DNA of 49,792 nucleotides from Spirochaetaceae bacterium (GCA_015493635.1 WGCU01000030.1:1-49792), one strand, 5' to 3'; counted from the stretch's first letter, positions 8,285 through 16,577 are shown. Notes: generated by a model not told the origin, from the sequence alone. Program-made: numbers and translations.

Positions 8285-8611
8285 ATGAGTGTTGTAGAAG
8301 TGCAGGTGGACCCTGGAATATGTGGTCTTAAAAGCAGCATTACCGTTGAATCCAGCGACATGATGTCCGCAAAGGTATCTATCGAATCCGACTGTCCTGA
8401 TATACGGCAGATAGGTGAACATATCCAGGAGATTGATTCCATGAAGGATGTCTTTGCAAAACTGGGAGATTCCTCTGTGTACAAACTTGGCAAGGAGTTC
8501 TGTAGTCATGGAACGTGCCCTGTCCCCGGTGCCATTTTAAAAGGGGTGGAAGCTGCATGTGGGCTGGCTTTACCAAAGGACGTTTCCATACACATAGAGA
8601 AAAAGGATTAA
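8285..8611 (+). CDS. Small conserved protein of corrinoid methyltransferase clusters
   Basis: A 108-residue soluble protein, 9 nt after the RACo gene with a GGGGAAAG ribosome site, so it belongs to the same operon. It begins with a PGICGL segment and has several cysteines, including a C-SHGTC-PVPGAI stretch near residues 78-88 and another Cys near 95. I recall uncharacterised proteins like this next to corrinoid methyltransferase genes (DUF6951-like), but no reaction is known to me. A metal- or cluster-binding or corrinoid-handling helper is plausible from the cysteines and the position. Its stop overlaps the stop of the convergent permease gene by 3 nt. Confidence 0.75.
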   Translation: MSVVEVQVDPGICGLKSSITVESSDMMSAKVSIESDCPDIRQIGEHIQEIDSMKDVFAKLGDSSVYKLGKEFCSHGTCPVPGAILKGVEAACGLALPKDVSIHIEKKD

Positions 8612-9711
8612 ACCATAAAAGTCAGCAGAAGAAATCCGATACCTGCGGACAAGAACAGATAAAGAAAGGAATATTTATGGAACCGGATAAATGTTTTTTT
8701 CGAATTGACAAGCCTGAGAGCTATAAGACTGGCAAGAGATCCGGTGACAATTCCGGTACCGCCTATGTTTACCGCGTACGCAAGAGGAATCCAGTCTGCG
8801 CTGTACTGTGAAAGCAGCAATGCGGCAGGAACGTTACTTATCATCTGGGACAATAAAATCCCTGAAAAATACAGATTGGTAACATTGTTCAGTTTAAGGA
8901 AATGTAATACTTTGTTTATTAAAGATAAATCTGATAACATATGGATGTCTATAAATAACACTCCAAATAAAATAATCAGTGTCCAGTTTGTTTTTTTTAA
9001 GACCTTACGGAATAAAGCGAGATATACTAAAAAAATGACCGGGAGAACATATAAAGCGGCATTCAGCTCTTCAGAAATAATAAATAAAAAAAATGAAATA
9101 CTGGAAACAAACAGAAGCATTTTATCTGTTTCTCTCTTATTGTTTTTCGTTTGAAATGATAGAGAAATCTTTTTTGACATAACAAAAGAAAAAATAATGA
9201 GAAGGAGAAACAATACAGCAAAAAGTGGAAACATTTTTAGAATAAACTTGAAAAAAGGAATATGTCCATTATGCCAGATATAAATATTTTGGGGATTTCC
9301 TATAGGCGAAAGGAGAGACCCTGTGTTTACTGCAATAATCTCAAATATTATCAATTTCCCAGTATCGTTTTTAATAACCTCAGACAGGCTTAACGTAAGC
9401 GGAACAATAATAAGAATACTTATATCATTTGTTAGAACCATTGAAAAAAGGGCAGATAACGAAATAAGGAGAAAGGAGAGGGCCCTCTCATCCCGTACCT
9501 TCTTTACCATTTTTCTTGAAACAGAATAAAAGAAATTGCTCATTTTTAATCCAGTCGTTATTATAAAAAGTCCTGTAAGAAGACTTATGGTTCTCCATCC
9601 TATGAAGCTTGGATATTCTTTTATTTTATTCGGTTCGAATACTGAAAATGCAATTAATATACTTATGGATATCAAAAAAAAATAGTCTATTTTCCCCCGT
9701 ATTTTTATCAT
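8608..9711 (-). CDS. ArsB/NhaD/SLC13-type ion transporter
   Basis: A 367-residue, highly hydrophobic membrane protein with about ten predicted helices. Two hairpin-like signatures mark the ion-transporter superfamily: LTNDISILIIVPL in the first half and NTGSLLSPIGNPQN near residues 128-142. Family members exchange sodium and protons or carry arsenite or dicarboxylates; the substrate cannot be told from sequence. It lies 8 nt after the small Pro/His protein gene and downstream of a two-component system, so it is probably the output of that regulator. At 367 residues it is shorter than the usual 420-450. Confidence 0.8.
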   Translation of the reverse strand: MIKIRGKIDYFFLISISILIAFSVFEPNKIKEYPSFIGWRTISLLTGLFIITTGLKMSNFFYSVSRKMVKKVRDERALSFLLISLSALFSMVLTNDISILIIVPLTLSLSEVIKNDTGKLIIFEIIAVNTGSLLSPIGNPQNIYIWHNGHIPFFKFILKMFPLFAVLFLLLIIFSFVMSKKISLSFQTKNNKRETDKMLLFVSSISFFLFIISEELNAALYVLPVIFLVYLALFRKVLKKTNWTLIILFGVLFIDIHMLSDLSLINKVLHFLKLNNVTNLYFSGILLSQMISNVPAALLLSQYSADWIPLAYAVNIGGTGIVTGSLASLIALRLVNSKKTFIRFHKYSFLYLFLSAGIGFLLLTFMV

Positions 9712-9719
9712 GATGTCCT

Positions 9720-10064
9720 TTATAATTTTTTTTGCTCTCTATCAGGATAAAACTTGTCTATCCCTCTCATCAGATCTTTTACAGAAACAGAAAACTCCGA
9801 CGCTTTAAAAAAAGAATTGTTTTGAAAATTTTCAATTGCGGATTGATAAATATCAGAAGCTGTCTCCAGTATTTTCCTGCCAAAAACTGCTTCCTTACTA
9901 TCAGGCAGATAGGTTTCTATCTGTTGTACTGTTAATTCTCCTCTTCGTAGTTCCCGGTATGCGCTGTCAAGTTCAAAGCGTGCACGGCGTTTCTCATCCT
10001 GAGGCACTGGATGATGATGCGGGGGAGGCGGCGGATTATTAAAATTCTTGTCATAACTGTGCAT
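9720..10064 (-). CDS. Small Pro/His-rich protein of unknown function
   Basis: About 114 residues from the ATG at 10064. I prefer this to the ATG at 10079, because a -10-like box and regulator repeats lie immediately upstream of it and would overlap the longer start. The N-terminus has a PPPPPHHHP tract that could bind metal. The rest is charged and helical, with DSAYRELRRGELT and a conserved-looking KDLMRGIDKFYPD end. There is no signal peptide and no known domain. It sits between a two-component system and a cation-type permease, all in one direction, which suggests a role in the same ion or metal response. Function unknown. Confidence 0.6.
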   Translation of the reverse strand: MHSYDKNFNNPPPPPHHHPVPQDEKRRARFELDSAYRELRRGELTVQQIETYLPDSKEAVFGRKILETASDIYQSAIENFQNNSFFKASEFSVSVKDLMRGIDKFYPDREQKKL

Positions 10065-10070
10065 ACCTAA

Positions 10071-10125
10071 AATGTACAATCAACTTGTGAAGAAGTGTTA
10101 AAGAAATTATTAAGATTTCATTAAG
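10071..10125 (-). promoter_or_regulatory. Four contiguous 11-bp direct repeats plus -10 box: OmpR/PhoB-type operator
   Basis: Four 11-bp units run without gaps at 10082-10092, 10093-10103, 10104-10114 and 10115-10125. On the plus strand every unit ends in AAG and three end in TTAAG, TAAAG or TGAAG. An 11-bp period of same-direction half sites is the signature of winged-helix response regulators such as PhoB, which often replaces the -35 box. On the minus strand the last unit is followed by TACATT (-10, 10071-10076), then six bases, then the ATG at 10064. The regulator encoded just upstream (11541-12233) is the natural candidate. Confidence 0.7.
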
Positions 10126-10126
10126 A

Positions 10127-11536
10127 TCAGGTAGATGGGAATGAAAAAGTGATGACCGTTTTTTTAAGTAGAATACTTTCAGCTTTTATATGTCCGCCGT
10201 TGGCTTCTACAAGATTTTTTACAATTGCCAGTCCCAGCCCGGTCCCGCCCGATCTTCTTGACCGGGAAGGATCTCCCCTGTAGAAAGGTTCGAATATATG
10301 GGGTAAATCTTCAGGCGATATTCCGCAGCCGTTATCTGAAACACTAAAGATAATTCCGGATTCCGATTGTTTCCAGGTAAATGTTATCATTTCATTTTGT
10401 TCTGTGTGCTGTACGGCATTATCAGTAAGATTAAATAGTATCTGTTTGAGAAAATCAGGGTTTCCGGTAAAAACAAGTCCGGAACTTCCGTTAATAACTA
10501 TTTTTCTGCCTTCAGCCATTATTTCAGCATAGTGCAGAAATTCATTAAAAAGACTTTTAATGTTTATTTTTTCTTTGTGTATATCTGTTGATTTTGTTAT
10601 ACGTGTTAAATCAAGAAGCTGCTCACACATCCTTGTAAGCCGTGTTATTTCTCTGTACATCCCCTGGGTCAGCCTGCGGGAAGCCTGCGGATCATCCTGG
10701 GCACCCCGCATCAATACTTCCAGAGAGCCTTGAAGTGCCGACAGCGGTGTTCTGAGTTCATGAGCTGCATTTGCAACAAAGCGGGCCTGTGTTTCAAAAA
10801 GTTCTTCTATACGTTTGATCATATTATTAAAAGCATCCGCTAATTGCCCGATTTCATCTGTCCTTCTGGGAAGGTTTATACGCTTGCTCAAGTTTCCTGC
10901 TGCGATCTGATTGCATGTTTCTACCATGCCGGTTAATTCTTTGAGAGAAACATACGTGATCCAGAATCCGATTAAGGCTCCTGCGGTAAGTATTAAAAGA
11001 ATCCCGAGGATAAGTCTTGTTTTCTGCCTGTTAAGGAATCCGTTAAGAGGGGAAAGAGATGTACTCAATTGAACAATCCCTACAACCTTTGACGGGTCAG
11101 AAGCTTTCCTCAGTGGTATAAGAGTTACAAGAAACATTTCATCTTTTTCTTTTGTGATATAGGTTATCTCATTTTCTCCGGAAAGACTTTTGCTGAAGTA
11201 AGACGGATTCGGAGGGGCCGGTACCGGTTCGGAAGGTAATCTCTTTCCTTTGGCAAGAATAACTCCTGCTTTATCCATTACCAGTGCGGCGGTATCCCGG
11301 GAAGTAAGATCAACTGCCAGCAAGGAGGCTTCCTTTGATAAGGAGCTGGAATCCTTTATACTTCCATTCATCCATCTGTCAATGACCGGTTTTGCCTGTG
11401 CCCTTAGTCTTACCGCGGTATTCTGTATCAGGAAATTCCTAGTACCGGTAAAAATTCCATAACTGAAAATAGAGAGTAGTATCATAAGCAGCAGCAAATG
11501 CAGCAGTGAAAGTCTCATTTTAAGGGAAATAGTCAT
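10127..11536 (-). CDS. Two-component sensor histidine kinase
   Basis: A 469-residue membrane kinase. TM1 spans about 9-30, a periplasmic sensor domain of about 140 residues follows, and TM2 spans about 174-196. Then come a HAMP domain, a HisKA domain with phospho-acceptor H259 in AAHELRTP, and a HATPase domain with N-box, DNGCGI and GGTGLGL motifs. It starts 4 nt after the response regulator gene, so the two form one transcript. The sensed signal is unknown; the downstream permease and Pro/His protein suggest an ion or metal. Confidence 0.95.
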   Translation of the reverse strand: MTISLKMRLSLLHLLLLMILLSIFSYGIFTGTRNFLIQNTAVRLRAQAKPVIDRWMNGSIKDSSSLSKEASLLAVDLTSRDTAALVMDKAGVILAKGKRLPSEPVPAPPNPSYFSKSLSGENEITYITKEKDEMFLVTLIPLRKASDPSKVVGIVQLSTSLSPLNGFLNRQKTRLILGILLILTAGALIGFWITYVSLKELTGMVETCNQIAAGNLSKRINLPRRTDEIGQLADAFNNMIKRIEELFETQARFVANAAHELRTPLSALQGSLEVLMRGAQDDPQASRRLTQGMYREITRLTRMCEQLLDLTRITKSTDIHKEKINIKSLFNEFLHYAEIMAEGRKIVINGSSGLVFTGNPDFLKQILFNLTDNAVQHTEQNEMITFTWKQSESGIIFSVSDNGCGISPEDLPHIFEPFYRGDPSRSRRSGGTGLGLAIVKNLVEANGGHIKAESILLKKTVITFSFPST

Positions 11537-11540
11537 AAGG

Positions 11541-12233
11541 CTATTCCTTATCTCTGTTCAGTGAATAACCGCTTCCGTAAATGGTTCGTATAAGGCGGGG
11601 AGGTTTATCCTGGATTTTATCCCGCAGATGACTGATATGTACATCTACAATGTTGGTATCACCGGAAAAATCATAACCGAAAATCCGGTTAAGTAATGTT
11701 TCCCGGGTAAATACCCTTTTGGGATGCCGCATGAAAAGCTCCAATAATGAAAACTCGGTGGGAGTGAGATGAATTGTTTCCCCATTTTTTTTCACTTCCA
11801 TACTGGAGGTATCAAGGGTAATGTCTTCTATTTCCAGCAGGGCTGTTTCGGTCTTATGACCCGATCTGCGGAGGAGCGCACGAATACGTGCAACAAGTTC
11901 ATCAAAGCTGAAGGGTTTTGTAATATAATCATCAGCCCCTGTATCCAGCCCTGAAACCTTGTCCTCTACACTGGTTTTTGCTGTAAGCATAATAACAGGG
12001 ACATTGTTCCCTTCCATTCTGAGTTTTTTACAAATTTTTATCCCATCGATATCAGGAAGCATCAGATCGAGAATAATAAGATCCGGATTTCCTTTTTCTG
12101 CCAGATCCAGTCCCCTTTTTCCCTCCGGAGCTATGATAACCTCGTACCCTTCGTACTTTAATCCGGTACGGAGGAACTCTATAATGGTAGGTTCGTCCTC
12201 TATTACTAATATCCGGGCTTGGTTTTCTGTCAT
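11541..12233 (-). CDS. OmpR/PhoB-family response regulator
   Basis: A 230-residue protein with a receiver domain (phospho-acceptor D56 in LIILDLMLP, acidic pair E12/D13, K in TKPF) and a C-terminal winged-helix DNA-binding domain ending VRTIYGSGY-like. Partner of the kinase at 10127. Its start has no Shine-Dalgarno sequence; TATAGT lies 6 nt before the ATG. It probably binds the 11-bp repeats at 10082-10125. Confidence 0.95.
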   Translation of the reverse strand: MTENQARILVIEDEPTIIEFLRTGLKYEGYEVIIAPEGKRGLDLAEKGNPDLIILDLMLPDIDGIKICKKLRMEGNNVPVIMLTAKTSVEDKVSGLDTGADDYITKPFSFDELVARIRALLRRSGHKTETALLEIEDITLDTSSMEVKKNGETIHLTPTEFSLLELFMRHPKRVFTRETLLNRIFGYDFSGDTNIVDVHISHLRDKIQDKPPRLIRTIYGSGYSLNRDKE

Positions 12234-12239
12234 ACTGGT

Positions 12240-12245
12240 ACTATA
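12240..12245 (-). promoter_or_regulatory. -10 box TATAGT, 6 nt before the response regulator start
   Basis: On the minus strand TATAGT, six bases, then ATG. A TTTAAA hexamer about 17 nt further upstream is a possible -35 box. The spacing implies a leaderless or nearly leaderless mRNA. Confidence 0.5.
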
Positions 12246-12273
12246 GCAATAAGAAAGATCATTTTAAAGAGCA

Positions 12274-12867
12274 TCAGGAAGCGTCATTAAACCCCACCAG
12301 AATGGTAGCAAGCTGATTATCTTTTGACAGTTTGTATTTATCCCGTAGATAATCATCTGAAAGTGATGAGGGACTGGCGGAAATAACATCGGTAATATCA
12401 AGGTCTTTATTTTCCAGTTCCGGAAATGCTACGGAGGGCATAAGAAAGTATGATGGAATGTGTTCCCTGTTTTCCCGCCGCTCCGGGAATAATACAAATC
12501 CGCTGCTGATGAATATATGTTCTTCCTGAAAAGAAACATTCCGGTTGAAAATCTCTTCTCCTACAATCCGGTACCATTTCCCGTCAAGGAATTTAACATT
12601 ATCATGAACTGCATCTGTCCCTTCCACTTCTTCAACCATCAGCACCGTTGGTGACGGAGGGGTCCTGAAGCTGGTATCTTTAAGGAGGGCAAGCACGCTG
12701 TTGCGGCGGAGTACATTTTTTACACCGGAGTTTATCAATTTTATGCTCTGCGAATGTTCATAGGATTCTTCAAGAGCAAGAATATCATTCTTGTTCTGTG
12801 CGGTTAACGGGACAACATCAATAACTCCCTTCAAGCTCGAAACAAGCGATTTGACCGTATCAGTCAT
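12274..12867 (-). CDS. Conserved-looking protein of unknown function, coupled to homocysteine methyltransferase
   Basis: A 197-residue soluble protein I do not recognise. There is no signal peptide, membrane segment or cofactor motif. It is rich in charged residues, with a mixed helix/strand character and a C-terminus rich in Ser and Asp. Its start codon lies 8 nt inside the end of the homocysteine S-methyltransferase gene, so translation is coupled and a role in the same pathway, such as methyl-group or B12 handling, is likely but unproven. Confidence 0.6.
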   Translation of the reverse strand: MTDTVKSLVSSLKGVIDVVPLTAQNKNDILALEESYEHSQSIKLINSGVKNVLRRNSVLALLKDTSFRTPPSPTVLMVEEVEGTDAVHDNVKFLDGKWYRIVGEEIFNRNVSFQEEHIFISSGFVLFPERRENREHIPSYFLMPSVAFPELENKDLDITDVISASPSSLSDDYLRDKYKLSKDNQLATILVGFNDAS

Positions 12868-13762
12868 GTTTTACCAGGGAGTCTACTGCCGTACGGATTG
12901 CCCGGATATGTTTGTCTGTTGTACCGCAGCATCCGCCGATGATGTTTACTCCTGCCTTAATCCAATAGGGATTCTGCTCTGCCATTTCTTCCGGAGTAGC
13001 GGGGAATACCGATATTCCGTCAACAAGTTCAGGAAGCCCGGCATTTGCCTGAATAATAACGGGAATGCCGGGAAGGATAGCTTTAATTTCTTTAATAATA
13101 TCTGTCATTCCCTCATATCCTTTTCCGCAGTTTGCCCCGACAATGTCTGCTCCTGCCTCCACCGCAGCAGCCGCGGCCTCCGACGGTCCGACTCCCATCA
13201 TTGTTTTAAATGGTCCCTGTACTGTCGGTTCATAGGTAAAGGTACTGATTATCTCGAGGTTTGTATTTTCTTTTACCGCCCGGATGGCTGCCAGGGCTTC
13301 GTCCAGGGCACTCATGGTTTCTATAACTGCCGCGTCTGCTCCCCCTTCTTCGAGGGCGATTGCCTGTTCTTTGAAAACCCGGTAGAAATCCTCTTCGGTA
13401 ACGTCTCCCATGAGGATCATTTTCCCGGTAGGTCCCATGGAACCTATAACCCAGTTATTCTCTCCGGCTGCTTCTCGGGAAATTTGTACCCCTGCTTTGT
13501 TTAATTCAGATACCCTGCCTCCGAGTCCGTAATATTCAAGTTTGTATCTGTTCCCTCCGAAGGTATTAGTTTCTATGATATTTGAACCTGCCTGTATGTA
13601 TGACAGCGCAACGTCGCGTACCAGATCCGGGTGTTCAACGTTCCATAGTTCAGGACATTCTCCCCCCTTTAATCCCCGTGATTGCAGGGCCGTTCCCCAT
13701 GCGCCGTCGGCAACAAGTACCGTACCTTTTTTAACCGCTTCAGCTATTCTGACTCTTGCCAT
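12860..13762 (-). CDS. Homocysteine S-methyltransferase-family protein (BHMT/MetH N-domain type)
   Basis: A 300-residue protein matching the Hcy-binding barrel of MetH and betaine-homocysteine methyltransferase. It has DGAWGTALQSRG at the N-terminus, ETNTFGGNRYKL, and the zinc-binding cysteines C212 (GANCGKG) and C278/C279 (GGCCGTT). These ligands hold zinc and homocysteine thiolate in the family. There is no folate, B12 or activation domain, so the methyl donor must be a free compound or a separate methyl-carrier protein. The corrinoid protein at 3161 is a candidate partner but is not in the same operon. RBS AGGAGC precedes the start. Confidence 0.9.
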   Translation of the reverse strand: MARVRIAEAVKKGTVLVADGAWGTALQSRGLKGGECPELWNVEHPDLVRDVALSYIQAGSNIIETNTFGGNRYKLEYYGLGGRVSELNKAGVQISREAAGENNWVIGSMGPTGKMILMGDVTEEDFYRVFKEQAIALEEGGADAAVIETMSALDEALAAIRAVKENTNLEIISTFTYEPTVQGPFKTMMGVGPSEAAAAAVEAGADIVGANCGKGYEGMTDIIKEIKAILPGIPVIIQANAGLPELVDGISVFPATPEEMAEQNPYWIKAGVNIIGGCCGTTDKHIRAIRTAVDSLVKHD

Positions 13763-13885
13763 GTATTGCTCCTGTAGAAAAAAGAAATACCAGACTATAC
13801 CATATCATTTGGAAAAGGTCATCCTTCTGTTACTGTTAAACGGGATGGTGCCGATAGTAAAAAAGATAGTTTAAGAGGTGTAGAA

Positions 13886-14473
13886 ATGAAAAAAGCTGCT
13901 GCCCTATGGATATTGATTCTCTGTGTTTTTCCCCTGTTTGCTGAAAATACCGGTTCAGGAATAATCAAAAAGGCTGAATCGCTTATTGGTACCCCTTACC
14001 GCTACGGCGGAACGACACCGGAGGGTTTCGACTGCAGCGGCTTTATTACGTACCTTTATAAAAAGTGTGTCCCTTCGCTGCCGCGCATTTCCCGGGACAT
14101 GGCCCGGTCCGGCAGGAGGATTTCCCGTTCACAGCTTGCTCCGGGAGATCTTGTATTTTTTGCAACCGGTACATCACGGAATGTTATTACCCACGTGGCT
14201 CTTTTTATAGGAAATAATTTCATCATCCATGCCGTCTCCGGGGGGCCTGAAACCGGAGTTATCAAAACCAATCTCAATACCCGTTACTGGAGCAGACGGT
14301 ATGCGGGAGCGGCCCGGGTTTTACGTAAACCGCTGCCGGCAGTGCCCCTGGCCTCAAAAAAACCGGAAGTAAAGTCTCCGTGGAACACCTTTAACGGATT
14401 TTTAGAGGGGGACTTTAATCTTTACCGGAAGAATGAGCAGGATGCTTTCGAAAAGTGGAAAAAGGATAATTAG
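13886..14473 (+). CDS. NlpC/P60-family cell-wall peptidase
   Basis: A 195-residue secreted protein. A signal peptide covers about residues 1-19 (ends LFAE). The NlpC/P60 domain follows with catalytic Cys50 in FDCSGF, His103 in ITHVALF and His115 in IIHA; these cut peptide stems in peptidoglycan. The C-terminal 50 residues are a charged tail. The start has a AGAGGTG ribosome site. Its last 59 nt overlap the 3' end of the convergent helicase gene. Confidence 0.93.
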   Translation: MKKAAALWILILCVFPLFAENTGSGIIKKAESLIGTPYRYGGTTPEGFDCSGFITYLYKKCVPSLPRISRDMARSGRRISRSQLAPGDLVFFATGTSRNVITHVALFIGNNFIIHAVSGGPETGVIKTNLNTRYWSRRYAGAARVLRKPLPAVPLASKKPEVKSPWNTFNGFLEGDFNLYRKNEQDAFEKWKKDN

Positions 14474-16016
14474 CTTTCGGCGGATGTTTGTATACCAGTT
14501 TTCTTCTGTACGGCCCCCGTCCTGGAATAGCAATACATCCCATTGTTTTTAATGCTGTAAGGGCTTCTTTTATTTCCGGAAGCGTCCATTCCTCCAGTGC
14601 CCTGTAATAGGGGGACCGGTAATACTGTTCTGCATAAACCTCCGGGTACTGCTTCCCTCCAAGGGTAAGAAGAGCCTCTCTTACCGAGCTCTTCCGGTTA
14701 CGGCTTTTTACGTATCCGGTAATTTCATCGATTCCCGACATGGATGTAATAACAGTTCTGCTGCATACATCACAGCCGCTGCAGCTGTCATTGTCTGCTC
14801 CCAGCAGTTTGAGGAGCGATTGTCTCCGGCAGTGAGTATCGTCAGTAACAGCATGAAGGAAGTTCAGGTATCTTTCTTTTAAGATGGTATTTTTTATTGC
14901 ATAACCGCTTAGAAAATCTTTTTCCGAAACAAGGAGGATGGCATCCGCTTCCTTTCTGTCTCTTCCTGCTCTACCCGATTCCTGGAGATAAGCTTCTACT
15001 GAGGGAGGAGGGTCAAGATGTATCACCGTTCTTATGTTGCTTTTATCAACCCCCAGACCATAGGCACAGGTGGCGGTAAGAATTCCTTTTTTTGAATGGA
15101 GGAACCAGCTTTCAATCTTTTTCTTTTCTTCAGATGAGAGTCCTGCGTGATAGAAATAGATGTCATTTTCATTCAGTACTTTTCCAAGATACCGGGCTGT
15201 TAGTTCTGCACCGGTTCTGCTTCGGTTAAAGACAAGCACCGGCCGTTCCGCTCTGTGTATAAGCGCGGCAAGATCATGATTTTTTGAGAGTGAACGGATA
15301 ACACGGTAACGGATATTGGGGCGGTCGGGATCTGCCGGGATAATAGCCGGTGAGAGGCCGAGAAACAGGATCTCTTTAACCCGTGACAGAATAACCGGAG
15401 AGGCAGTTGCCGTAAAAGCGGTTATAACAGCAATGTCCACCGCTTTATATACTTCTTTTATTTTAAGATATGAAGGGCGGAAGGTGTCTCCCCATTCAGA
15501 AACGATATGCATTTCATCTATGACAAGATGGCTTATTTTTGCTGTCTTTATGCGGGAAAGAATCTCCGGCCGCAGTATGGTTTCAGGATTTGAAAGAATG
15601 ATTTTTGTCTTCCCCTTTTTAATAGTACGCCATATTTCTTCCCGTTCGGTACTGTGCTGCCCGCCCTTAAGCACTGCGGGATGGAACCCTGCTTTCAAAA
15701 GCCTCCGCGCCTGATCTGTAATAAGAGAGAGGAGGGGGAAAATAACAAGTGTTGCCCCCGGCAGAAGTGCTGCCGGGAGCATGTAACAGAGCGATTTTCC
15801 CGATCCTGTGGGAAGAATAACAATCTGAACCGGTCTTGTATCGTACATCTCCCACTCTCCGGTAACGGGATTCCTTTCAGGTTCCCGTTTGAATCCGTCG
15901 ATACCTGCCGCTTCAAGGATATTTGTAATAACAAGGCGCTGGTAAGGAAACAGATAGTGTATGTTAAAATGTTCCAGCGCCTTTTTGTTTAAAAAATCAT
16001 TATTCTTTTCATCCAT
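14415..16016 (-). CDS. recQ: RecQ-family ATP-dependent DNA helicase
   Basis: A 533-residue helicase. The first RecA domain has Walker A LPTGSGKS, and the DEMH form of the DEAH box with the following SEWGDTFRPSY. The second RecA domain includes GILTATCAYGLGVDKSNIR and QESGRAGRD. The RecQ zinc-binding region follows, with Cys residues in CRRQ and CSGCDVC. The HRDC domain is missing, so this is a short RecQ. RecQ unwinds DNA 3' to 5' in repair and recombination. A perfect 8-bp inverted repeat sits 1 nt upstream of its start codon. Confidence 0.9.
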   Translation of the reverse strand: MDEKNNDFLNKKALEHFNIHYLFPYQRLVITNILEAAGIDGFKREPERNPVTGEWEMYDTRPVQIVILPTGSGKSLCYMLPAALLPGATLVIFPLLSLITDQARRLLKAGFHPAVLKGGQHSTEREEIWRTIKKGKTKIILSNPETILRPEILSRIKTAKISHLVIDEMHIVSEWGDTFRPSYLKIKEVYKAVDIAVITAFTATASPVILSRVKEILFLGLSPAIIPADPDRPNIRYRVIRSLSKNHDLAALIHRAERPVLVFNRSRTGAELTARYLGKVLNENDIYFYHAGLSSEEKKKIESWFLHSKKGILTATCAYGLGVDKSNIRTVIHLDPPPSVEAYLQESGRAGRDRKEADAILLVSEKDFLSGYAIKNTILKERYLNFLHAVTDDTHCRRQSLLKLLGADNDSCSGCDVCSRTVITSMSGIDEITGYVKSRNRKSSVREALLTLGGKQYPEVYAEQYYRSPYYRALEEWTLPEIKEALTALKTMGCIAIPGRGPYRRKLVYKHPPKANYPFSTFRKHPAHSSGKD

Positions 16017-16017
16017 A

Positions 16018-16039
16018 CTTGTTACTACCAGGTAACAAG
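16018..16039. repeat. Perfect 8-bp inverted repeat immediately upstream of recQ
   Basis: CTTGTTAC (16018-16025), six bases, GTAACAAG (16032-16039). It ends 1 nt before the helicase start codon where a ribosome site should be. It could be a protein operator (it resembles no site I know) or an RNA hairpin hiding the start. Confidence 0.6.
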
Positions 16040-16070
16040 AGCTGCTGCTTTAAAAGAATCAACAGATGGA

Positions 16071-16577
16071 TCATTTTCCCAGTTTTTTCGAAGCATATTC
16101 AAAGAACGCTTCAAAATCTTTACCAATGGTTTTTGCCGGATCACTCATGGGATTAAAAGCGCCCCCTGCAATATAGGTTGTTATCTGACCACCGCCGCCT
16201 CCGCCGGATCCTGACCCTGAGGTGCGGGCAGCCATCTTCTCTATTGCCAGCTGATCGGTGTACATGAGCTGGTCAGGAGTAAGGATCTCATCCTCCATGG
16301 CTGTAATCATTGTGTCGGCATTTTCACTTTCCATCCTTTTGGTCTGTTTAATGGTAACCATAATTTTGTATATTCTTTCAAGCTGATCCTGTGTAAGAGC
16401 AAGACTTTTCTCTTCCTTCTCCATCGTATTCAGATAACCGAATAGTCTTCCCAGGTCGAAAACAACTGCTGTTTCCTCTTTTGCCTTGATAATCGCCGGA
16501 TCATCCGGTGAGCTCTGTGCCATAACCGCTGACAAAGGCAGCAGTACCATTAATGTGATAATAAAAAATTTCTTCAT
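16071..16577 (-). CDS. Small secreted protein of the efflux operon
   Basis: 168 residues from the ATG at 16577, chosen because it begins a clear signal peptide (MKKFFIITLMVLLPLSAVMA) and follows an AGAGGAGAGAG ribosome site. The longer upstream frame overlaps the permease gene and lacks these. The mature part is helical and charged, with LALTQDQLERIYKIM and EILTPDQLMYTDQLA segments that recall Spy/CpxP-like LTxxQ repeats, then a GSGSGGGGGG linker and a short tail. It lies 19 nt after the permease gene, last in the TolC-MacA-ABC operon. It may be a periplasmic partner or sensor for the pump. Function unknown. Confidence 0.75.
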   Translation of the reverse strand: MKKFFIITLMVLLPLSAVMAQSSPDDPAIIKAKEETAVVFDLGRLFGYLNTMEKEEKSLALTQDQLERIYKIMVTIKQTKRMESENADTMITAMEDEILTPDQLMYTDQLAIEKMAARTSGSGSGGGGGGQITTYIAGGAFNPMSDPAKTIGKDFEAFFEYASKKLGK

